From: Candidatus Uhrbacteria bacterium RIFCSPHIGHO2_02_FULL_57_19 | Lineage (GTDB): Bacteria; Patescibacteriota; Patescibacteriia; 2-12-FULL-57-11 | Direction: 5' to 3' | Assembly: GCA_001791115.1 (NCBI GenBank) | Contig: MGDZ01000069.1 | Span: 1-13,006, forward strand | Length of the DNA stretch: 13,006 nucleotides | In this document: piece by piece, positions 1-5,398 of the stretch | How positions within the stretch are numbered: position 1 is the first letter of the stretch | How the letters are laid out: every line of letters starts with the position of its first letter | The notes under the pieces: model-generated | Told to the model about the DNA's origin: nothing | The model's input: the letters and a program-made list of their open reading frames with translations, nothing else | Database searches by the model: none | Program-made: the position numbers and the translations under genes

Positions 1-1
1 C

Positions 2-109
2 CTGTCGCTCACCTCACCGGTCGGGATCCTGGCTGACGTGGCGCCGACGATTTTAAAGATCATGAACTTGCAGCAGCCGGAGGAGATGACCGGACGGCCG
101 CTGATCTAA
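2..109 (+). CDS. gpmI: 2,3-bisphosphoglycerate-independent phosphoglycerate mutase, C-terminal end (partial)
   Basis: Only the last 35 codons are in the window. They read GILADVAPTIL followed by QQPEEMTGRPLI and a TAA stop, the conserved C-terminal signature of the cofactor-independent enzyme that interconverts 3- and 2-phosphoglycerate in glycolysis. The start and the metal-binding residues lie upstream. Before the MITE inserted, the TAA was followed after a single T by the ATG of mutM, so the two genes were almost certainly one translationally coupled unit. The stop codon survived the insertion because the duplicated target AATAT begins at its second base. Other alkaline-phosphatase-superfamily members share this tail, but the EMTGRPLI ending fits GpmI best. 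Confidence 0.85.
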   Translation: MSLTSPVGILADVAPTILKIMNLQQPEEMTGRPLI

Positions 110-112
110 TAT
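108..112. repeat. 5-bp target-site duplication AATAT, left copy
   Basis: AATAT directly precedes the GGGTCTG end of the first MITE and recurs at 275-279 directly after the CAGACCC end. It overlaps the gpmI stop codon (107-109) on this side and the mutM start codon (278-280) on the other. Removing the element and one copy restores TAA-T-ATG. Confidence 0.85.
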
Positions 113-274
113 GGGTCTGTTGCCGAATGTCATTTTGACTGCAATTTCCGAATTTCGGCCATAATCGCTTCAAATTTTTTTGGCTTACCTTACAGGTAAA
201 CCTCAAAATTTCTTCAGCGATTCTATCTCGAAATTCAAAAATTTCGTTTCAAAAGCACATTCAGCAACAGACCC
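113..274 (+). mobile_element. 162-bp palindromic MITE, copy 1
   Basis: This non-coding, AT-rich element begins GGGTCTGTTGC and ends GCAACAGACCC. The outer 18 bases of the two ends match at 17 positions and the similarity continues inward. The whole element is an imperfect palindrome centred on TTACCTTACAGGTAA near 186-200, so either strand could fold into one long hairpin. A 5-bp direct repeat (AATAT, 108-112 and 275-279) flanks it. A second copy at 3018-3179 is its reverse complement with 4 substitutions and no indels (158/162 identical). No transposase is encoded, so it would have to be mobilised in trans. Five-base duplications occur in Tn3-type and some IS families, but I cannot assign a parent. 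It separates mutM from upstream sequence and could act as a transcript hairpin or attenuator in the gpmI-mutM unit. Confidence 0.92.
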
Positions 275-279
275 AATAT
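275..279. repeat. 5-bp target-site duplication AATAT, right copy
   Basis: This is the second AATAT copy. Its last two bases are the A and T of the mutM ATG at 278-280, so the duplication recreated the start codon. Confidence 0.85.
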
Positions 280-1105
280 GCCAGAGCTTCCGGAAGTGGA
301 GACGATACGATTACAGCTTCAGAAGAATGTGGTTGGAAAAAAGATCACCGACGTCCGGGTTGTTTCAGGTCGTAAATTGAATTTGTCTCCAGCGCAATTT
401 ATCCGCGCGGTCCGCGGTGCGACCATCAAGGGTGCTAGACGGCGGGCAAAGCTACTGCTTATCAATCTCGGAAATGGGTGGACGATGGTCATTCACTTGA
501 AGATGACCGGACGCGTTTTGTTAGAGAAAGATGGAACTGCGGTAAGCAAGCATGCCTTCGTTGTTTTCAAACTCTCCGGCGGCAAACAGCTTGTCTGGGA
601 GGATGTCCGGAAATTTGGATTTTTAAAATTGGTCAAAACATCAAAACTCGATGATCTTTGGAAAAAACAAGGATTCGGACCGGAACCGTTGGATTCTTCA
701 TTTACCCCGCAAGTACTTGCCGCCTGTTTGGCGCGGCATAAAGGAAAGCGCATCAAACCGCTCATCATGGAGCAGACCTGTATTGCCGGTCTCGGCAATA
801 TCTACGCGGCTGAAGTGCTGTGGTTTGCCGGTGTACATCCAAATCGGGCGACGGGCAAAATTCGGGACGCGGAGGTCAAAAAGATGTATGATGGCATAAG
901 AAAAATCCTGCCGCGAGCGATTGATTACCGCGGCTCATCTGCTGATTCCTATCTGGATCTTTTTGGCAAGCCCGGCGAGTTCGTTCCGCGACTCTCTGTT
1001 TATGATCGTGATGGAAAACCATGCCTGCGCCGCGACGGCGGCATCATCAAAAAAATCCGCACTGGCGGACGAGGAACATATTATTGCTCTGTTTGTCAGA
1101 TATGA
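278..1105 (+). CDS. mutM: Formamidopyrimidine-DNA glycosylase (8-oxoguanine repair) with altered zinc finger
   Basis: A bifunctional base-excision repair glycosylase/AP lyase that removes 8-oxoguanine and formamidopyrimidines. It has 275 residues, against 269 in E. coli. The start is fixed by chemistry: the protein must begin MPELPEVE because Pro2, exposed after Met removal, is the Schiff-base nucleophile. Glu3, Lys58 in RRAKLLL and Asn174 in GLGNIY are also present. The C-terminal zinc finger has C249, C270 and C273, but the expected second cysteine is R252, followed by one extra residue (RRDGG). The GGRGT loop with its DNA-contacting Arg265 is intact. There is no Shine-Dalgarno sequence, because bases up to 274 belong to the MITE. 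The stop overlaps the next gene as ATGA, so downstream coupling is kept. Confidence 0.95.
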   Translation: MPELPEVETIRLQLQKNVVGKKITDVRVVSGRKLNLSPAQFIRAVRGATIKGARRRAKLLLINLGNGWTMVIHLKMTGRVLLEKDGTAVSKHAFVVFKLSGGKQLVWEDVRKFGFLKLVKTSKLDDLWKKQGFGPEPLDSSFTPQVLAACLARHKGKRIKPLIMEQTCIAGLGNIYAAEVLWFAGVHPNRATGKIRDAEVKKMYDGIRKILPRAIDYRGSSADSYLDLFGKPGEFVPRLSVYDRDGKPCLRRDGGIIKKIRTGGRGTYYCSVCQI

Positions 1106-2967
1106 ATAAAAAAAATGTTTTTTTCGTGCGATTGGTTGCTTTCGCCATAGGAGTCGCACTCCTTTTCGGAGCGTCTTACCTACAAAATAAATACCAAAAA
1201 ACAGCGCCTTCAGAACCACTGCTCGAGCCCGCCACCCTCATCGCCAAACGGCCCGATCAGCTGGTCAGTTATTCAGTTGGTCCAGTTACTCTCTCTACGA
1301 CCAATCCAGTAATCATCACTGGGCTCGAGTCAAGCACCAATTTCTACATCACCGCCGCCAATACGAGTGACCAAGTTGTGACGATCAATGTAGTGATGCC
1401 CGATCGTCAATCACTGCCAGACTGGATCTTTCACTTGTTCCAATTCCAGCCGGGAAAGGTGTCTATCCCAGCTCGGGGAGAAACAACTTTGGAATACCTG
1501 GTTTCGAATGAGGGAGACGGAGAAACTGAACTTAGTTTTGCTATCTCGGTGATCGAGACTGGTGAGTCTGGCACGCTCCCCGTCACCATCATTTCAGAAA
1601 ACAGTCGAAATCCAGCCCAAGTCGGCCAAGAATTGCCATCTTCAGCAGCTGTAGCTGGAAAAGTTACCAATGCGGCTGGCGAGCCCGTGGCTGGAGCGAG
1701 CGTTGATCTCCGGTTTCTGGGCGGCCGGTATGGTCATAAAACTACCACTGATGAGAGCGGACACTATCTCATCACAACGAGCGCCATCGAAGACCTTCAG
1801 GCCTATCTCGGAACACGTCCATTACCATATCCAGAGTTGAGCTACTATTTGATAATCGAAGCCGATGGATTCGAGTTGGGTTATCTAGATGGACTCCAGC
1901 CCGCAGGCGGGGAAACCTTGGCGGCTGATGTAGAGCTCGTTCCTCGGACCAGAACTATCACCTATCGTCAAAAGGCCAGTTTCACTACCGACGGGGCCTA
2001 TGGGTATTCGGCAGTCATGGCCAGGCGCGATTTTCGCCGAGTGATTGGTTTCCAGTATCAGCACCCACCCGAGAAGCACGAGCCCGGCCACTTTGTGGCC
2101 ATCGATCAGGATGGAAACGAGGTCTGGCGGATTGCCACCGGGGATGAATGCTGGGGTTATGACGTTGCTTCTGATGGCAAGGTGGCGGCGGGCTGTCACG
2201 ATGGGAAGGTTTACATGGCCGATGACCAAGGGGAGCTACTGTGGAAGATCCAGGTCTCGGAAAGTCGTGATTTAAACCGCGAGGTGGAGTTTAGTCCTGA
2301 TGGCACCGAGTTACTCACCGGCCCCTTCCGTAGCCCTCGCGCTGATGCCGCTCTTCTTGATGCAAGCACCGGAGAGCCCAAGTGGACCTTTACCGGACCT
2401 AATCAATGGTTAAGGAATAGTCGCTGGAGCCCTGATGGTAGTCGAGTTGTGGCCGCTTTTGGCCAAGGGATGATCGTCATGCTGACTCGTGATGGACGAG
2501 CGCTGTGGACGCGCTCGATTGGTGAATTCCCAACACTGCTCGAGGTTGACAAGGAGGGCAATGTAGCCGCTGCCGGCAAGAATCGGGAGGTGTTCAGTTT
2601 TGATAAAGATGGCAACCTTCGCTGGCGCACCAGGATAGCCAATCATGTTGTGACTGATGGCGGGATCAGCGCCGACGGCACGCTGATTGTTGTTGCCACT
2701 GTCGGCGATTGGGTGGTCGCCCTAAATAATCGTGGGGAGATAGTCTGGCAGCGGCCTGTGCCATTTGTGGGGGGCAATAGTCTTGACCTTACTCCAGACG
2801 GTGAGTTAATCATGATCGGGACAACCATTCTGAATCGCCGTGGCACTATTGTCTGGCAAGATGAAGCCGGCGGCGAGTCGGGGGTGATGAGTGATGATGG
2901 TCAGTTCCTAGCTGTCGGAGATCGTGAAAATTCGATTCGTATCTATCGTCGCCTGGATGGTGATTAA
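1102..2967 (+). CDS. Membrane-anchored protein with Ig-like, carboxypeptidase-regulatory-like and beta-propeller domains
   Basis: No specific function is known. The start is the ATG overlapping the mutM TGA, giving 621 residues; the frame is open further upstream, but only as antiphase mutM sequence. Residues 6-26 form a hydrophobic signal anchor with little behind it on the cytoplasmic side, so the rest should be extracellular. About 54-168 is beta-rich and Ig-like. About 182-282 resembles a carboxypeptidase regulatory-like domain (AGKVTNAAGEPVAGA, DESGHYLIT). About 284-620 is a PQQ/WD-type propeller. It has seven outer-strand motifs of the D/N-x-x-G-x-x-x-W kind (EVWRI, LLWKI, PKWTF, ALWTR, LRWRT, IVWQR, IVWQD), suggesting seven blades, with repeated SPDG-like turns. 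I see no PQQ-dehydrogenase active site, so a binding or scaffolding role on the surface is likelier than catalysis. It lies with mutM between two inverted MITEs. Confidence 0.85.
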   Translation: MNKKNVFFVRLVAFAIGVALLFGASYLQNKYQKTAPSEPLLEPATLIAKRPDQLVSYSVGPVTLSTTNPVIITGLESSTNFYITAANTSDQVVTINVVMPDRQSLPDWIFHLFQFQPGKVSIPARGETTLEYLVSNEGDGETELSFAISVIETGESGTLPVTIISENSRNPAQVGQELPSSAAVAGKVTNAAGEPVAGASVDLRFLGGRYGHKTTTDESGHYLITTSAIEDLQAYLGTRPLPYPELSYYLIIEADGFELGYLDGLQPAGGETLAADVELVPRTRTITYRQKASFTTDGAYGYSAVMARRDFRRVIGFQYQHPPEKHEPGHFVAIDQDGNEVWRIATGDECWGYDVASDGKVAAGCHDGKVYMADDQGELLWKIQVSESRDLNREVEFSPDGTELLTGPFRSPRADAALLDASTGEPKWTFTGPNQWLRNSRWSPDGSRVVAAFGQGMIVMLTRDGRALWTRSIGEFPTLLEVDKEGNVAAAGKNREVFSFDKDGNLRWRTRIANHVVTDGGISADGTLIVVATVGDWVVALNNRGEIVWQRPVPFVGGNSLDLTPDGELIMIGTTILNRRGTIVWQDEAGGESGVMSDDGQFLAVGDRENSIRIYRRLDGD

Positions 2968-3017
2968 TTGTATGAACAGATCACGAATCTTTTCACTACC
3001 AATTCCCAACATTGTTA
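2968..3017. other. Short intergenic spacer before second MITE
   Basis: Fifty bases between the propeller gene stop and the second MITE. I see no stem-loop with a T-tract, so no classical terminator. The palindromic MITE that follows may serve as the transcript end. Confidence 0.5.
3013..3017. repeat. 5-bp target-site duplication TGTTA, left copy
   Basis: TGTTA directly precedes the GGGTCTG end of MITE copy 2 and recurs at 3180-3184 directly after its CAGACCC end. It differs from the AATAT of copy 1, so the two insertions were independent events at different target sequences. Confidence 0.85.
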
Positions 3018-3179
3018 GGGTCTGTTGCTGAATGTGCTTTTGAAACTAAATTTTTGAATTTCGAGACAGAATCGCTGAAGAAATTTTGAGGTTTACCTGT
3101 AAGGTAAGCCAAAAAATTTTGAAGTGATTATGGCCGAAATTCGGAAATTGCAGTCAAAATGACATTCGGCAACAGACCC
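3018..3179 (-). mobile_element. 162-bp palindromic MITE, copy 2 (inverted relative to copy 1)
   Basis: The same element as at 113-274 but in opposite orientation. Against the reverse complement of copy 1 it differs at four positions: 3047 (T for G), 3067 (C for T), 3117 (T for A) and 3125 (T for C). The ends are identical to copy 1. It sits between two genes, so it breaks no reading frame. Its own TGTTA duplication marks it as a separate transposition rather than a rearrangement product. The low divergence suggests both insertions are recent or drawn from a homogeneous family. It could terminate the upstream transcript in either direction. Confidence 0.92.
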
Positions 3180-3184
3180 TGTTA
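3180..3184. repeat. 5-bp target-site duplication TGTTA, right copy
   Basis: Second copy of the TGTTA direct repeat flanking MITE copy 2. Only 18 bases then remain before the next start codon, and they contain no clear Shine-Dalgarno sequence. Confidence 0.85.
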
Positions 3185-3202
3185 CCAAAAGTTTAACTGG
3201 AT

Positions 3203-4411
3203 ATGAAAAGAATTAACATTCACCTTATCCTCTCGGTCATCGTGGTCGTGGGAATGTTTGGCGCTAACCCCACGCACGCCGCTGGTTGCACCTCCGGCAC
3301 GCTCATCAAAGGAACGACGTTCCCCGCCGTGTATTATTGCGGCGCCAATGGCAAGCGCTACGTGTTCCCCAACGAGAAAACCTACAACACTTGGTACAGC
3401 GACTTTTCAACTGTCATCACAATTTCTGACGCTGACTTGGGGAGCATCTCGATCGGTGGGAACGTCACCTACAAGCCCGGCGTGCGCATGGTGAAGGTCA
3501 CAACCATGCCGAACGCCTACGCGGTTGCCGCGGGCGGCACGCTGCGTTGGGTGAAATCAGAGGCGCTCGCCTCGGCTTACTATGGCGCGAATTGGAATCA
3601 GATGATTGATGACGTTCCCGACGCCTTCTTCACCAACTACAAGTTTGGAGCTGACATCGATGACACCTCTGACTACAACCCGAGCGGAGAGCAAGCCGCG
3701 GCTTTATCCATCAATGTTGATAAGGGTTTGGTTACAGCTCGCGCCGGGCAGACCTTTTATCCAGCGCTTAAACAAGAGGTCGTGTATTTTCAAGGTGGTG
3801 GGCTGACTCTAACCGGCCATCTCTGTCGACCGGAAGGTTTTGGTCCCTTCAGAGCGGTGATTTATAACCACGGTGGCCTGGGAACCTCTTTGGGAGGAGA
3901 CCCCGAAGGAACCTGCTCGGCCGTTGCGGATCTGGGTTTTGTAGGATTTTCTCCACTACGACGTACAACCATGTCCTTAGCTGGGCATATTGATGATGTC
4001 TACGCGGCATTAACATTTATGAAGAATCTTGAATATGTAGATGATAATCGTCTTGGGATCATCGGGTTTTCGCGTGGAGGTCTTTTAACCTTAGAAGCGG
4101 CAACGGAGCGAACCGACTTTAAAGCTATCGTCATGATGGCCCCTGCTCCCGGTGGTAACGATGAAATCGATACGTACATTCAACAAGTAGGCAAGATAAA
4201 CGCGCCAGTTTTGTTACAAGTCTCTTCAAACGACACCGTTCAAGCCAATCATGTAGCTATTGTAAATGATATCCATTCGGCACTGCTGGCAGCAGGAAAA
4301 GAGGTCACGCGTTTCATTTATCCGCCTTATGGTAATGATGGCCACTATATGTTTTTCGAAATAGGTGATTATTGGAAAGACACGGCTGAATTTTTGACTT
4401 CAAATTTATGA
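3203..4411 (+). CDS. Secreted CPR surface-domain / dienelactone-hydrolase-like fusion
   Basis: 402 residues. Residues 1-26 are a signal peptide ending at THA-AGC. About 29-150 form a surface domain that I know from many Parcubacteria proteins (LIKG, NGKRYVFPNEKTY, GGNVTYKPG, DVPDAFFTNYKFG); its function is not established. C29 and C46 could form a disulfide. About 190-402 is an alpha/beta hydrolase of the dienelactone-hydrolase or prolyl-oligopeptidase-like type. It has an NHGG oxyanion loop, nucleophile Ser290 in GFSRGG, Asp344 in SSNDTV and His381 in NDGHYMFF, so the triad is complete. The substrate is unknown; an extracellular ester or peptide is plausible. The first half of the gene looks more GC-rich than the second, as if two sources had joined near 3720. 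The stop overlaps the next gene as ATGA. Confidence 0.88.
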   Translation: MKRINIHLILSVIVVVGMFGANPTHAAGCTSGTLIKGTTFPAVYYCGANGKRYVFPNEKTYNTWYSDFSTVITISDADLGSISIGGNVTYKPGVRMVKVTTMPNAYAVAAGGTLRWVKSEALASAYYGANWNQMIDDVPDAFFTNYKFGADIDDTSDYNPSGEQAAALSINVDKGLVTARAGQTFYPALKQEVVYFQGGGLTLTGHLCRPEGFGPFRAVIYNHGGLGTSLGGDPEGTCSAVADLGFVGFSPLRRTTMSLAGHIDDVYAALTFMKNLEYVDDNRLGIIGFSRGGLLTLEAATERTDFKAIVMMAPAPGGNDEIDTYIQQVGKINAPVLLQVSSNDTVQANHVAIVNDIHSALLAAGKEVTRFIYPPYGNDGHYMFFEIGDYWKDTAEFLTSNL

Positions 4412-5391
4412 AATCCTACGACACGATCATCGTTGGAGGGGGAGCGGCGGCTTACGCCGCGGCGATTTACGGCGCGAGATATAACCTAAAGGTTCTTCTG
4501 GTTGAAAGAGAATTCGGCGGCGAGACGGCCTTGGCCGGAAAAATCGAAAACTACCCGGGCTTTACGGCCGTTGACGGCTTCGAACTCATGCAAAAGATGA
4601 AGGAGCAGGCGGTCGGAGTCGGCGTCCAGGCGGTAGACGGCGATGTCGGATTGGTTAAAAACGAGTACCACTGCTTCGAGATCAAGATCGGCGGCAAGAT
4701 TTACCAAGGCAAGACGATCATCCTGGCCACGGGTTCGGAGTACCGCAAACTCGGTCTTCCGCGCCAGGACGAACTCAAAGGGAAAGGCGTTCATTATTGC
4801 GTGACTTGCGATGGGCCGTTGTTCAAGGGAAAAGTCGTGGGGATCGTCGGTGGCGGGGACTCGGCGGTCAAAGGCGCCAATCAGCTTTCGGAAATGGGGG
4901 CGGGGCATGTGTATCTTATCGTTCGCGAAGACAACATCAACCGGGCTGAACCCATCAACCGGGAGCGGCTGGCCAAAAAGAAAAATGTTACCGTTCTTTA
5001 CTCCACCGAGGTAAAGGAACTTATCGGCAAAAAGTTTATTGATGCCGCGCGCTTGTCAAAACCCTTTCAAGGGAAAGACATTGTCGAACTGCGGGGGCTG
5101 TTCGTGGCCATTGGTTCTGTGCCGCGAGGCGAATTGCCCAAGGCCCTGGGGGTCAAGCTGGACGAACGGAACCAGATAGACGTCGATCCCCGGACCATGA
5201 AAACCAGCGTTGATGGAGTGTTTGCCGCCGGGGACGTCACCAACGCCTCGGGGTCATTCAAGCAGATCGTCACCGGCGCCGCGCAAGGGGCCATGGCCGC
5301 CACCTCGGCCTACAATGATGTCCAGAACCACCCGAATGTCTGCGTTCTGCATGCCGTGCCGGCGGCTGGGCTCCTCGGTCCGGGGAAATAG
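4408..5391 (+). CDS. Thioredoxin-reductase-like FAD-dependent oxidoreductase
   Basis: 327 residues, the usual length for low-molecular-weight thioredoxin reductase. The FAD-binding GGGAAAYAAAIYGAR lies at residues 10-24 and IENYPGF at 46-52. The redox-active pair C131-V-T-C134 is followed by DG, the second nucleotide-binding motif GGGDSA is at 148-153, and the FAD-contacting GDVTN is at 275-279. These point to electron transfer through a CxxC disulfide to thioredoxin or a similar partner in the cytoplasm. The HRR motif that reads the NADPH 2'-phosphate in classic enzymes is replaced by VRED at 172-175, and the GGGDSA tail is VKGA. The electron donor may therefore not be NADPH. A short C-terminal tail (about 305-327) has no family match that I recognise. 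The ATGA overlap with the hydrolase gene indicates co-translation; no trxA is in the window. Confidence 0.88.
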   Translation: MKSYDTIIVGGGAAAYAAAIYGARYNLKVLLVEREFGGETALAGKIENYPGFTAVDGFELMQKMKEQAVGVGVQAVDGDVGLVKNEYHCFEIKIGGKIYQGKTIILATGSEYRKLGLPRQDELKGKGVHYCVTCDGPLFKGKVVGIVGGGDSAVKGANQLSEMGAGHVYLIVREDNINRAEPINRERLAKKKNVTVLYSTEVKELIGKKFIDAARLSKPFQGKDIVELRGLFVAIGSVPRGELPKALGVKLDERNQIDVDPRTMKTSVDGVFAAGDVTNASGSFKQIVTGAAQGAMAATSAYNDVQNHPNVCVLHAVPAAGLLGPGK

Positions 5392-5398
5392 GGATTGT

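Noticed and set aside
180..277. Open frame running out of the first MITE into the start of mutM
   Set aside because: It is in a different frame from mutM, consists of palindromic AT-rich element sequence, and has no counterpart in the second copy that would be selected as protein. The element is best seen as non-coding.
1021..1101. Upstream extension of the propeller protein start
   Set aside because: The added residues are an antiphase reading of the mutM zinc-finger region. The ATG at 1102 precedes a clean signal anchor and gives the ATGA overlap common in this window.
108..3184. Composite transposon carrying its own transposase
   Set aside because: The interval between the two elements encodes MutM and the propeller protein only, and each element has its own distinct 5-bp duplication, so they inserted separately.
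3278..3292. Lipoprotein lipobox at the end of the hydrolase signal peptide
   Set aside because: The residues before Cys29 are A-A-G; a lipobox wants Leu, Val or Ile three residues before the cysteine. Ordinary cleavage after THA fits better.
5210..5398. Longer start for the prepilin fusion
   Set aside because: The extension is basic, proline-rich antiphase sequence of the preceding gene. The prepilin motif requires the start at 5399.
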